The position numbers were made by a program, and so were the translations under genes. DNA of 36,100 bases from JABRWC01 sp039961675 (lineage in GTDB: Bacteria > Planctomycetota > Phycisphaerae > UBA1845 > Fen-1342), in the NCBI GenBank assembly GCA_039961675.1, contig JABRWC010000040.1, positions 1 to 36,100 of the forward strand. The letters are read 5' to 3'. A model generated the notes under the pieces. The model was not told where the DNA came from and did no database searches. It saw nothing but the letters and a program-made list of their open reading frames with translations. Shown here one piece after another: positions 15,466-23,335 of this stretch (position 1 is the first letter of the stretch; each line of letters starts with the position of its first letter).

Positions 15466-16215
15466 GTGCTGCTTGAAGCCAGCGAACTCGTGAAATCCTA
15501 CAACGGTCGCGTCGTGGTCGATCACGTCAGCTTCGGCGTAAACGACGGCGAGATCGTCGGGCTGCTTGGTCCGAACGGTGCCGGCAAGACGACGAGCTTC
15601 CGCATCACGGTCGGGATGATCGAAGCGGACTCCGGCATCACGCGCTTCCTGAATCGCGACATCTCGCGCCTGCCGATGTACAAGCGCGCCCGCCGCGGCA
15701 TCGGGTATCTCTCTCAGGAACCGAGCGTTTTTCAGCGGCTCACCGTCGAAGAAAACCTCATGGCGATCTGCGAGACGCTGCGCATGTCGCGCGCCCAGCG
15801 CAAGCGCGAGGTGCAGCAGTTGCTCGAACAGTTCAACCTGACGGTGGTGCGCAAGAACCTCGCGCGGTTCATTTCGGGCGGCGAGCGGCGCAAGCTGGAG
15901 ATCGCCCGCGCGCTCATCACCAGTCCGCGTCTGATCCTGCTCGACGAGCCGTTCAGCGGCGTGGACCCGAAGGCGGTCGAGGAGCTGCGCAACGAGATAC
16001 TGCGCCTGCGAAACAACGGCATTGCGATCCTGCTTACGGACCACAACGTCCATGAGACGCTGCGCGTCACCGACCGCAGCTACGTAATTCACCAGGGCCG
16101 CGTCGTCAGCTCCGGCACGCCGTACGAACTGGTCAACGACCCTCGCGTCCGTGAGACGTACCTCGGGAATACTTTCCGCGGCGACGAGTTCACGCCCGCC
16201 CCGAGTCTCACTTGA
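15466..16215 (+). CDS. lptB: LptB-like ABC ATPase (lipopolysaccharide export)
   Basis: This is the ATPase of the LptB2FG complex, which extracts lipopolysaccharide from the inner membrane and pushes it along the Lpt bridge. It has Walker A GPNGAGKTT, the LptB-typical segment MYKRARRGIGYLSQEPSVF, signature ISGGERRKLEIARAL, Walker B LILLDEPFSGVDP and the switch His in LLTDHNVHET. The 249-residue size is normal. GTG 15466 is preferred over GTG 15457 because GGGAG at 15453-15457 is correctly spaced for it. No lptA, lptC, lptF or lptG is nearby, so partners must be encoded elsewhere. A branched-chain amino acid ATPase (LivF/G) is the closest alternative but lacks the MYKRA segment. Confidence 0.9.
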   Translation: MLLEASELVKSYNGRVVVDHVSFGVNDGEIVGLLGPNGAGKTTSFRITVGMIEADSGITRFLNRDISRLPMYKRARRGIGYLSQEPSVFQRLTVEENLMAICETLRMSRAQRKREVQQLLEQFNLTVVRKNLARFISGGERRKLEIARALITSPRLILLDEPFSGVDPKAVEELRNEILRLRNNGIAILLTDHNVHETLRVTDRSYVIHQGRVVSSGTPYELVNDPRVRETYLGNTFRGDEFTPAPSLT

Positions 16216-16239
16216 GCGCGAACGGCCGCGGAGCACGTA

Positions 16240-16548
16240 ATGGCTGCCACGCCGGAACTGGCCGTCACCGATTCGGGCGACGCGATTGAGTTTCAGGTGA
16301 AGGTTGTCCCGGGCGCGTCGCGCGACCGGATCGCCGGTCTGTGGAACGGGGCGCTGCGCGTGACGGTCAGCGCTCCGCCGGAGCGCGGCCGGGCGAACGA
16401 GGCCGTCGTCGCGCTGTTGGCGAAACGGCTCGGCGTCGGTCGCGGCGAGATCGCCGTCGTCGCCGGCGAGACTCAGCCGCTGAAGCGTGTTCGCGTCCGC
16501 AGTTGTGACGCGGCGACCGCCCGGCAGCGGTTGCGGCCGACGGCGTGA
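16240..16548 (+). CDS. DUF167 (YggU) family protein
   Basis: A 102-residue protein of the YggU/DUF167 family, a small alpha/beta fold of unknown function found widely in bacteria, archaea and eukaryotes. The family hallmarks are visible: FQVKVVPGASRDRIAG, then LRVTVSAPPERGRANEAVVALLAKRLGV and a later GETQPLKRVRV. It follows lptB by 24 bases on the same strand and may be co-transcribed. It is convergent with the next gene. The family is certain, its role is not. Confidence 0.92.
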   Translation: MAATPELAVTDSGDAIEFQVKVVPGASRDRIAGLWNGALRVTVSAPPERGRANEAVVALLAKRLGVGRGEIAVVAGETQPLKRVRVRSCDAATARQRLRPTA

Positions 16549-16601
16549 GCGGCCGCGTCGCCTGGCTCCGTCCGCGGCACTTGGCTCGAACTTCCAGCTC
16601 G

Positions 16602-17627
16602 TTACTTGCAACTCGAACGGCCTGCTGTGGTGGCAGTTGCCATACGGCGCTCGAGCCGAGCCGCGACCGTAAGGCAGCAGTCAGCTCCGTCGCAGCCGTG
16701 GCTGAAATCCTGCGTCCGCTCCGAAGGTTCGGCGCCGCCTGTCGTCGCGCGTCGCACGACACCCGACGTGGTCGCCGGCCGCAGCCGCAACGTCGCCGTC
16801 ACGGGGAAATGGTCCGACGGGTAACGGCCATCGGCGTTGAAACGAATGATGTCGCTCGCAACGACGTCGAAGCGGCGATTGCACAGAATCCAGTCAATGC
16901 GCGGGCCGGAGGTCTCGCCGCGAAAGTTGCAGAACGTGCCGGCGCCCCGCTCACTGTGGCCCAGCTCCACGTAGCTGTCGCGCAGCTCGGCCGCGTTTCC
17001 GCGGTCGCCGGTGAGCACACGGTGCGGTTCGTCGCCGGGCGCGCAATTGAAGTCGCCCGTGACGATCACGGCCGTACCGCCCAGCGCATCGGTCGCGTTG
17101 CGTATGAGCCTCGCGGCTTCCGCGCGGGCCCGCACTCCGCGATGATCGAGGTGCGTATTGATGAAGCGGATCTCGTTGAGCGGATTCGAGCGGAAGCGCA
17201 GATGCGCCCAGGTCGCCAGGCGCGGCAACGCCGCGTCCCAGCCGACACTGCCGGGGTTTTCCGGCGTCTGGCTGAGCCAGAAGTGCCCGGCGTTCACGAG
17301 CGTGAAGCGCTTTTTGAGATACATCACCGGGACCATTTCGCCGCCGCGCGCCCCGTCGTCGCGCCCCACGCCGATCAACTCATACTCCGGCAGCGCGGCG
17401 ACCAACTCCTCGGCCTGGAACTCGAGCACTTCCTGGAGGCCGACCAGGTCAGCGGCGGAGTCGCGGATCACCTGGACCACGAGCGGGCGGCGGTTGGGCC
17501 AGGCGTTCGGGCCGTCCGACGCCGTTCCGTAGCGAATGTTAAAGGAGAGCACGCGGATCGGGTCGGGCAGGGTGCAGCCGGCCAAGGCGAGCAGCAGTCC
17601 AGCGGCCGTCGCGGCTACGCCTCGCAT
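16602..17627 (-). CDS. Endonuclease/exonuclease/phosphatase family lipoprotein
   Basis: A predicted exported metal-dependent phosphodiesterase of the EEP (DNase I-like) superfamily, 341 residues. It begins with a lipoprotein signal, MRGVAATAAGLLLALAGC, so it is probably anchored outside the cytoplasm. EEP motifs are in order: LSFNIRYGT, GLQEV (metal-binding Glu), NTHLDHRG (His region), VTGDFNCAPGDEP and RIDWILC, ending in SDHFPVTATL with the catalytic Asp-His. About 57 residues after that box are low-complexity and not typical of the family, so the frame may have been extended by drift of the stop. ATG 17627 overlaps the end of the dus gene by 13 bases. The substrate (nucleic acid, phospholipid or sugar phosphate) is unknown. 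Confidence 0.87.
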   Translation of the reverse strand: MRGVAATAAGLLLALAGCTLPDPIRVLSFNIRYGTASDGPNAWPNRRPLVVQVIRDSAADLVGLQEVLEFQAEELVAALPEYELIGVGRDDGARGGEMVPVMYLKKRFTLVNAGHFWLSQTPENPGSVGWDAALPRLATWAHLRFRSNPLNEIRFINTHLDHRGVRARAEAARLIRNATDALGGTAVIVTGDFNCAPGDEPHRVLTGDRGNAAELRDSYVELGHSERGAGTFCNFRGETSGPRIDWILCNRRFDVVASDIIRFNADGRYPSDHFPVTATLRLRPATTSGVVRRATTGGAEPSERTQDFSHGCDGADCCLTVAARLERRMATATTAGRSSCK

Positions 17628-18673
17628 ACGCTCGCTCCGGCCGCCACCAGGTCGCCCGGTCCGGACTTTCGGACGCCGGGCGGCCACGCGCGCTGCGGGT
17701 CGTACCATTCGTCCAGCACGGCCGTCCACTCCGCCGTCGTCCTCGCGCGGACGAATGCCTCGCGAACCTGAAGATAATGCGGGTGAAGCTCCGCGTACTT
17801 GATGCCGAACTTGCGCATCGTCTTGCCGGCCAGCGCTTCGCCGTTCTCCTCGATCGCCAGCGCGAAATGTTCGCGGATTGCGCGGCCCTGCTCCGCGACC
17901 GTCGGCGGATCGGGCAGCGGCCGGCCGGCCAGCAACTCGCGCGCCTCGCGAAAGATCCACGGGTTGCCGATGCAGCCGCGCGCGACCGTCACGCCGTCCA
18001 CGCCGGTTTCTGACAGCATGCGCGCGACGTCCTCGGCGCAGAACAGGTCGCCGCTGCCGAGCACCGGGAACGCGCCGGCGTGCCTTTTGACGCGTTCGAG
18101 GAAGCCCCAATCGCTCGGTCCCACGTAGCGCTGCCGCACGGTGCGGCCGTGGACGGTGATCGCCGAGAGTCCGGCATCGACGGCGGCATCGAAGATGCGG
18201 AAGAAATCACGCTCACTCTCGCCGCTGTCATCCATGCCGCGGCGCATCTTGAGCGTGACCGGAACGTGCGGGGGAACCGCGCCGCGGACGCTTCGCACGA
18301 TCTCAATCGCGGTCTCGGGCACCGACAGCAGGTACCCGCCGCGGCAACGGCCGAGCACCTTGCGGACCGGGCAGCCGAAGTTGATGTCGATCACGTCGAA
18401 TCCGCCCGCGGCCAGCGCCTCGGCCGCCAGCGCGAACTGCATCGGCTGGCTGCCCATAAGCTGGCCGCCGAGCGGGTGATCATCGGCCGCGACGCTCAGA
18501 ATCCGGCGGCTGAGCTTTCCGGGGCGCAGCACGATCTGGTCTAGCACGACTTCGTGCAGCGCATAGGGGGCCCCCATTCGGCGCGCGATGCGGCGCATCG
18601 GCCCATCGCTGTAGCCCGAAAGGGCCGCCTGCACCACCGGGAATCCGAGCTGAAGCGGGCCGATGCGCAACAC
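17615..18673 (-). CDS. dus: tRNA-dihydrouridine synthase (DusB-like)
   Basis: An FMN enzyme that reduces uridines in the tRNA D-loop using NADPH, 352 residues. Visible features are the N-terminal LGFPVVQAALSGYSDGPMRR, the catalytic Cys in INFGCPVRKV, TLKMRRGMD, AITVHGRTVRQRY, and the FMN phosphate-binding parts VLGSGDLF and GVTVARGCIGNPWIF. The start is set at GTG 18673 because family homology begins there; longer frames extend through the divergent neighbour. A perfect TATAAT ends 7 bases before this GTG, so the message may be leaderless. The end overlaps the EEP lipoprotein start, suggesting one transcript. Confidence 0.92.
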   Translation of the reverse strand: MLRIGPLQLGFPVVQAALSGYSDGPMRRIARRMGAPYALHEVVLDQIVLRPGKLSRRILSVAADDHPLGGQLMGSQPMQFALAAEALAAGGFDVIDINFGCPVRKVLGRCRGGYLLSVPETAIEIVRSVRGAVPPHVPVTLKMRRGMDDSGESERDFFRIFDAAVDAGLSAITVHGRTVRQRYVGPSDWGFLERVKRHAGAFPVLGSGDLFCAEDVARMLSETGVDGVTVARGCIGNPWIFREARELLAGRPLPDPPTVAEQGRAIREHFALAIEENGEALAGKTMRKFGIKYAELHPHYLQVREAFVRARTTAEWTAVLDEWYDPQRAWPPGVRKSGPGDLVAAGASVCEA

Positions 18674-18679
18674 GCCTCG

Positions 18680-18687
18680 ATTATACT
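18680..18687. promoter_or_regulatory. Overlapping divergent -10 elements between dus and the LD-carboxypeptidase
   Basis: ATTATACT reads TATAAT on the minus strand (18685-18680, perfect consensus) and TATACT on the plus strand (18682-18687, 5 of 6). The intergenic distance is only 45 bases. Minus-strand transcription would start at or next to the dus GTG; plus-strand transcription near 18694 would give a leader of about 25 bases. No strong -35 is seen on either side. Symmetric -10 sequences are known to support bidirectional initiation. Confidence 0.55.
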
Positions 18688-18718
18688 GACTGGCGCGAAA
18701 AACATCCGTGAGGCTCAC

Positions 18719-19816
18719 ATGCGCGGCAGGAAGCATCTCCCGACCCGGGTGCATCTGATCTCGCCGGCCAACCCCGTCGGCAAGGACGTTGAGCGGTTCG
18801 GCTTCGGCGGGACCGACGCGTACGTCGCCGCAATCCGCGCGGCGCTCCCCGCGCCGTATCGCCTCACGTTCGACCCGCGCCTGATGCACGCGGTCGAGGA
18901 TCAGAACCTCGGGGGCCGGCGCGACGACGCACTGCGGATCCGCGACTTGCAGTCCGCGATCGACGATCCGCAGACGCGCGCCATCGTCGCCAGCAGCGGC
19001 GGCGCGTACCTTTCGCGCATCCTGCCGCACGTCGATTTTTCCGCGCTGGCTCGGCGGCGCGCACCGCTGTGGCTCTTCGGCTTCAGCGAGTTGACCAACC
19101 TGGTCAACGTGTTCGGGTCGTACCGCTGCGGGCGGGGGGTGTACTGGCTGTGCCCGAACTACCTCGCCTGGCGCGTGCGTTCGCGCGTCCAGGCGCGGGC
19201 CGCGTTCGCCGAGTTCTGGGGCACGCTTCCGCAGTTCTGGGAGCGCGACGAACCCGGCCCGCGCCGGCACGATCGCGGGTCGGCCGCCGGGCATGTGTCG
19301 GGTGCCGTGCCGTTCCGGGAGCGCGGCAAGGGCGGGGGTCAGCACGCGCGCGAGGAGCTTGCGGCTCTGGTCCACGAACCGATCACACTGCGCGTCGTAC
19401 GCGGCCGGCCGCAATCCGCCATAGTCCGCGTGCTCGGCGGGTGTCTGAGCGTGCTGACCGCCATGCTCGCGGGTCCACTGGCGAAGCGACTCGACCCGCG
19501 CGGCCGCTGGCTGCTGATCGAAGACATCAATGAGCAGCCGTACCGCATCGACCGCCACCTGGCGGCGCTGAAGCTCGCAGGCTGGTTCGGTCGGCTGGCC
19601 GGCGTGATCGTCGCCGACTTTCATACACGCGGCGAGAACCAGTCCGCCGCCGCGCTCGAACTGCTGCCGTACCACTTGCCCGCCGGCCGCCCGGCGCCGT
19701 TGCCGGTTCTGGCAACGACCGAGGTGGGGCACGTCTGGCCAATGAAGCCGATGGCGATCAACCAGCCGCTGCGGCTTGTGGTTCGCGGGCGCGCCGCGAA
19801 GCTGTCGCAGGTGTGA
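18719..19816 (+). CDS. LD-carboxypeptidase, peptidase family S66 (LdcA/MccF-like)
   Basis: A serine peptidase of family S66, which in most bacteria removes the terminal D-Ala from murein tetrapeptides during recycling, or in MccF relatives inactivates microcin C-type compounds. The catalytic triad regions are visible: the nucleophile Ser in LFGFSELTN (usually GYSD), Glu in LLIEDINEQPYRIDR, and His in TEVGHVWPMKPMAI. ATG 18719 follows a good Shine-Dalgarno (GAGG at 18710-18713). At 365 residues it is somewhat longer than LdcA (about 300), with extra sequence around residues 170-215. It is divergent from dus and convergent with yraN. Which of the two activities applies cannot be decided. Confidence 0.88.
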   Translation: MRGRKHLPTRVHLISPANPVGKDVERFGFGGTDAYVAAIRAALPAPYRLTFDPRLMHAVEDQNLGGRRDDALRIRDLQSAIDDPQTRAIVASSGGAYLSRILPHVDFSALARRRAPLWLFGFSELTNLVNVFGSYRCGRGVYWLCPNYLAWRVRSRVQARAAFAEFWGTLPQFWERDEPGPRRHDRGSAAGHVSGAVPFRERGKGGGQHAREELAALVHEPITLRVVRGRPQSAIVRVLGGCLSVLTAMLAGPLAKRLDPRGRWLLIEDINEQPYRIDRHLAALKLAGWFGRLAGVIVADFHTRGENQSAAALELLPYHLPAGRPAPLPVLATTEVGHVWPMKPMAINQPLRLVVRGRAAKLSQV

Positions 19817-19841
19817 GAGTCGGCGCGGCAGGAGGCGCTCG

Positions 19842-20213
19842 TCACCAGCGCGGGGCGAATGCGTCCGGGAAATGCTCGATCTGCGGTTCGCCGCTCACGG
19901 AGAGCAGCACGCTCACAACGTCGAATCGGCAGGGCCGGTCCGACCAGCGCTTCTGCGCTAGGAATGCGCGGGCCGCGCGGCACAATCGCTGCTGTTTCTG
20001 CGACGAAACCCGCTCATGGGGATCCTGGAGCGCGCGGCTTGAAAGCGACTTCACCTCGACAAAAACCAGCACCTCGCCGTCAAGGCAAACGAGGTCCAGC
20101 TCACCGGCTGGCGTGTGAAACCGGCGCGCGACGAGCTTGAGCTTCCGACGGCGCAGGTAGCGCTCGGCGAGGCGCTCGCCGTGCAAGCCGCGGGCGGAGC
20201 GTGGATCAGCCAC
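19842..20213 (-). CDS. yraN: YraN/UPF0102 family endonuclease-like protein
   Basis: A 123-residue member of UPF0102, whose fold resembles Holliday-junction resolvases and restriction enzymes. The core is complete: GLHGERLAERYLRR near the N-terminus, then GELDLVCLDGEVLVFVEVKS with the Asp and ExK residues expected of this nuclease fold, and a late RFDVVSV. The start is GTG 20213, 9 bases after the end of rplS, so it belongs to the ribosomal operon, a common position for this gene. A biochemical role is not established for most members. Confidence 0.92.
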   Translation of the reverse strand: MADPRSARGLHGERLAERYLRRRKLKLVARRFHTPAGELDLVCLDGEVLVFVEVKSLSSRALQDPHERVSSQKQQRLCRAARAFLAQKRWSDRPCRFDVVSVLLSVSGEPQIEHFPDAFAPRW

Positions 20214-20222
20214 GGCCGCAGG

Positions 20223-20696
20223 TCAGGTGGAGGCCCCGACGGCCGAGTGCTCGGGTTCCGCGGCGCGGGCCGAAACATCCTCGGCCTCGGCGATCTTGCG
20301 CGCCTTGCTGGCGCGGGCCTCGGCGGCGGCGCGCTTGGCCTCGGCCGAGATGCGGCGCTCCTTGAGACGGCGCGCCTTGCCGACGCGGTCGCGAAGGTAG
20401 AACAGCTTGCCGCGGCGGACCTTGCCGCTACGCTTGGTCTTGACCGCGACGACTTTTGGCGAGTGAAGCGGGAACGTCCGCTCGACGCCTTCGTCGGCGA
20501 CGAGCCGCCGGACGGTGAACATCTCGTCCAGGCCAGTCCCCCGGCGGGCGATGACGATGCCCTCGAAATCCTGGAGGCGCTCCTTTCCGCCCTCGACGAT
20601 GCGGAGCGTCACGACGACGGTGTCACCGATCCGGAAATCGACGTCGTTCGCGCGCTGGTACTGTTTCTCTACGATGTCGAACAGGGGGTTTCTCAT
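20223..20696 (-). CDS. rplS: 50S ribosomal protein L19
   Basis: A structural protein of the large subunit at the 30S-50S interface. Residues 1-115 match L19 throughout (DFRIGDTVVV, QDFEGIVIARRGTGLDEMFTVRR, VERTFPLHSP, RRGKLFYLRDRVGKARRLKE). A C-terminal extension of about 40 residues rich in Ala, Glu, Lys and Arg follows, probably helical and exposed. It is the third gene of rpsP-trmD-rplS-yraN, 24 bases after trmD. Confidence 0.97.
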   Translation of the reverse strand: MRNPLFDIVEKQYQRANDVDFRIGDTVVVTLRIVEGGKERLQDFEGIVIARRGTGLDEMFTVRRLVADEGVERTFPLHSPKVVAVKTKRSGKVRRGKLFYLRDRVGKARRLKERRISAEAKRAAAEARASKARKIAEAEDVSARAAEPEHSAVGAST

Positions 20697-20720
20697 CCGA
20701 ACGCCTCGCTTTCCGTATCG

Positions 20721-21503
20721 CTAATCCTGGACGCAGGCCGCGGCCCGGCCGGCGAGCAGTGCTGTATGCGCCCGTGGCGCGCGCAGCGCCCGCCCCGCAT
20801 CGCCGCCGGTTGCGCCCGCCGCGCGCTCGCGCAGCAGGTCCGGCCTCCGCCGCCGGGTCCGATCGATCGCCTGCCGGCGGCGCCATGCGTCGATTTCGGC
20901 ATGGTTGCCGCTGAGCAGGATCTCGGGAACATTCCGGCCGCGAAACTCCCGCGGCCGGGTGTACTGCGGGAATTCCAGTCCGAACTGCTCGAACGACTCG
21001 TGCGCGGCGCCGTACTCGTTGCCGAGGGCGCCGGGCAAAAGGCGCACAACGCTGTCGATCACGGCCAGCGCGGCGATCTCGCCGCCGGTGAGCACGAAGT
21101 CGCCAAGGCTGATTTCCAGCGGCTCGAGCGTCTCGACGATCCGCTCGTCGTACCCTTCGTAATGGCCACAAATCAGCAGCAGCCGTGCGCGACCTGCGAG
21201 CTCGCGCGCGAGCACTTGTGTAAACGGACGGCCCTGCGGCGTCAGAAGAATCCGCAGAGCCGGGCGTGAGTCCAGCGCCTCGATCGCCTCGACGGCGTCG
21301 CACACGGGCTGGCACATAAGCACCATGCCGGGGCCGCCGCCGAACGGACGGTCGTCCACTTTCTTGTGCGGGTCGGTGGAGTAGTCGCGAAGCTGGTGGG
21401 TGGCGATCTCAACGAGGGAGGCGGCCTGCGCGCGGCCGATAATGCTGGCCGCGACATACGGCTGAATCACCTCCGGAAACAATGTCAGGACGTCGATGCG
21501 CAT
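20721..21503 (-). CDS. trmD: tRNA (guanine-N1-)-methyltransferase
   Basis: This SPOUT enzyme makes m1G37 in tRNAs with a G at position 36, preventing +1 frameshifting. The deep trefoil knot sequences are present: DDRPFGGGPGMVL, LICGHYEGYDERI and EISLGDFVLTGGEIAALAVIDSVVRLLPG, then the TRP-x-EFRG-x-VPEILLSGNH region. ATG 21503 (MRIDVLTLFPE) is preferred to GTG 21509 because it is the family's usual start. After the usual C-terminal helix (about residue 225) some 35 Ala/Arg-rich residues follow that do not look conserved. rimM, commonly between rpsP and trmD, is absent; only 30 bases separate them. Confidence 0.96.
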   Translation of the reverse strand: MRIDVLTLFPEVIQPYVAASIIGRAQAASLVEIATHQLRDYSTDPHKKVDDRPFGGGPGMVLMCQPVCDAVEAIEALDSRPALRILLTPQGRPFTQVLARELAGRARLLLICGHYEGYDERIVETLEPLEISLGDFVLTGGEIAALAVIDSVVRLLPGALGNEYGAAHESFEQFGLEFPQYTRPREFRGRNVPEILLSGNHAEIDAWRRRQAIDRTRRRRPDLLRERAAGATGGDAGRALRAPRAHTALLAGRAAACVQD

Positions 21504-21533
21504 CGCCACGTCTTCGCATTCGCCGGATCGCTC

Positions 21534-21791
21534 TCACTTGCTCGGCGCGATTCCGTTTCGCTTGAGCAGGTTCTGCACGGTCTCGGTGGGCCGGGCGCCC
21601 ACGCTCAGCCAGTATCGGATGCGGTCTGCGTTCAGGCTCACCTGCCGCGAGGATTCCTTATTGTCCGGATCGTACGTTCCGACCTCTTCCAGCACCCGGC
21701 CGTCGCGCTTGTCGCGTGAATCCACCGCGGTGATGCGGAAGTACGGCCGATGTGTACGCCCAAATCGCTTCAATCGCAGCTTGACCGCCAT
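21534..21791 (-). CDS. rpsP: 30S ribosomal protein S16
   Basis: An 85-residue small-subunit protein needed for 30S assembly. It matches S16 along its length (MAVKLRLKRFGRTHRPYF, VDSRDKRDGRVLEEVGTYDP, RIRYWLSVGARPTETVQNLLKRNGI). It is the first gene of the operon and is preceded by a well-formed promoter about 95 bases upstream. Confidence 0.97.
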   Translation of the reverse strand: MAVKLRLKRFGRTHRPYFRITAVDSRDKRDGRVLEEVGTYDPDNKESSRQVSLNADRIRYWLSVGARPTETVQNLLKRNGIAPSK

Positions 21792-21883
21792 GAGGTTCTC
21801 CGCTTCCCTGGCCTGCCGGGCATTCTGCCGGACGGACCGCGCGGCAAGGCGCCCCCTTGGGCGGGCGACGAGCCGAGTCGCAT

Positions 21884-21911
21884 ACTATACGCGCATCCTG
21901 GGGGGCTGCCA
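21884..21911 (-). promoter_or_regulatory. Predicted promoter of rpsP-trmD-rplS-yraN
   Basis: On the minus strand TTGGCA (21911-21906), a 16-base spacer and TATAGT (21889-21884) give 5 of 6 matches in each hexamer. Transcription would start near 21877, leaving a leader of about 85 bases before rpsP, long enough for ribosomal autoregulation though no specific structure is recognised. Confidence 0.6.
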
Positions 21912-22486
21912 AGCGGAATTCCGCTCTCGCCCTTGCCGCTTGCCGCCGGGGGGCTGGTAAGACCGGCCTCGTCCGCGCCGCCGGCGGGCACGGCTGGCAC
22001 ACGGATTTGACCGGGCGTTGCGCGGGCGCGGGCGGGCGCCGGCGGGATCGCCTGACGCGGTCGGCAAGTCACGTCCCGGCAATCCCCGCGCGCAGCAGGA
22101 GGAAGCCGGACCGGGCTTCGGACCTGCGTCGCGCCGCACACGCCTCGCGACGTGCGTTGCTCGGCCACTTCGGGCTACTTAGAATCCATCAGAAACCGTC
22201 GTCCGCCCGAGGCGCCATCCCGGTTTGCGCGGCGTGGGCACGCGGGCGTCCCGGCCGCGACGGTGCGGCCCACCGCCCGGAATGCAGGCTTCCCGAGCTC
22301 GGGGGGCGCAGGCGTTCTGCCGGCAACTCCAGGGACGACCGGCGTTTGGGCGGGTTCGCCGCGCCGCGCGCGTCCTGTCTTTCGTGTTTGCGCGCTGACC
22401 GCCGCAAGGCTCGGTTTGAAGATCGGAGCCCGTGGACCGTGGGCGCGCGGCGCGTTGGCAGAGTGGGAAAAAAGGGCCGACCGACC
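21912..22486. other. Long intergenic region upstream of the ABC exporter module
   Basis: About 575 bases with no supportable gene on either strand: the open frames here lack Shine-Dalgarno sequences and read as low-complexity Arg/Ala/Pro. The only signal is a possible plus-strand promoter at 22157-22185. No strong hairpin, tandem repeat or RNA gene is recognised. Confidence 0.4.
22157..22185 (+). promoter_or_regulatory. Possible promoter of the ABC exporter operon
   Basis: TTGCTC (22157-22162), a 17-base spacer and TAGAAT (22180-22185; 5 of 6) on the plus strand. If used, the 5' leader before GTG 22487 would be about 295 bases, unusually long. The -35 matches only 3 of 6, so this is a tentative call. 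Confidence 0.3.
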
Positions 22487-23323
22487 GTGAACCGCTGGCT
22501 GGGCATTGCGACGTTCGGCATCATGCTCGCCGCCAATGCGGGGCTGTTCCTGCGGGACATCATGCCGCGCTGGGCGGCGGGCGAGGCCCCGCCGCGGGCA
22601 GAGTTGTCGCTCAGCCCTGGGCAAGAGCTGGCCAGCCAGATCGGGATCTTCGATGCGGTCGGCCGTCGTCTCGGCTATTCGTGGACCATCCGCAGCCGGA
22701 GCGTCGACGTCCTGACCGTCCGCTCCAGCACAGTGCTGCTGCCGACCGCGTTTCCGCCGCGGCTGGACATCGCGCGCCTACGTATAGACACGGAGCTGAC
22801 GTTCGTTCAGGCCCAGCAGCTCGACACACTCGTCATCCGCGTGCGCGGTCTAGGGTTTCCCGTAAAGCTTAATGGCGAGTACGTGCCGCCGAATGATTTC
22901 CCGTGCCAGTGGCAGGTCGCCGACCGCCGCGGGTACTTCGTCGTCCCGGCCCAGGCCACGCGCGCCTTGGGTGACGCCGTGCGCCCGTTCCAGTCGCTGG
23001 CCGAGTTGCAGCTCGGCCAGACCTGGACGATCGAAATTGTGAATCCGCTGGCGGCGCTGTTCCCCGGCTGGGACTCGGCGGACATGGCGACGAGCCCGTC
23101 CATTGCGCGCGTGACCGGTGTGGACTGGATCGAGATGGACGGCATGGGATTGAAAGCGTGGGTGGTCGAGGCGGACCGCGTCCGCGCGTGGGTCGCTCCG
23201 ACCGGCCGTGTGCTGCGGCAGGAGGTCGAAGCGCCGCTGATCGGCAGGCTGGTGATCGTCGACGAAGTGTACGACGATGACACCCGGCGGCGTTTTCTTC
23301 AGGCCACGGCGTCGGACTTCTGA
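22487..23323 (+). CDS. Membrane-anchored protein of unknown function, ABC exporter operon
   Basis: I do not recognise this 278-residue protein. An N-terminal hydrophobic segment (GIATFGIMLAANAGLFL) predicts one membrane anchor with the rest outside the cytoplasm. The exported part is rich in beta strands and has no Cys. Near the end it has strand-like blocks GVDWIEMDGMGLKAWVVEADRVRAWVAPTGRVLRQEVE and GRLVIVDEVYDDD, recalling lipid- or signal-carrier beta folds, but this is only an impression. GTG 22487 is chosen because the anchor begins there; the open frame continues far upstream without coding character. It precedes an ABC ATPase by 12 bases and is probably an accessory subunit or substrate-facing protein of that exporter. 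Confidence 0.7.
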   Translation: MNRWLGIATFGIMLAANAGLFLRDIMPRWAAGEAPPRAELSLSPGQELASQIGIFDAVGRRLGYSWTIRSRSVDVLTVRSSTVLLPTAFPPRLDIARLRIDTELTFVQAQQLDTLVIRVRGLGFPVKLNGEYVPPNDFPCQWQVADRRGYFVVPAQATRALGDAVRPFQSLAELQLGQTWTIEIVNPLAALFPGWDSADMATSPSIARVTGVDWIEMDGMGLKAWVVEADRVRAWVAPTGRVLRQEVEAPLIGRLVIVDEVYDDDTRRRFLQATASDF

Positions 23324-23335
23324 GGAGCGGGACTC

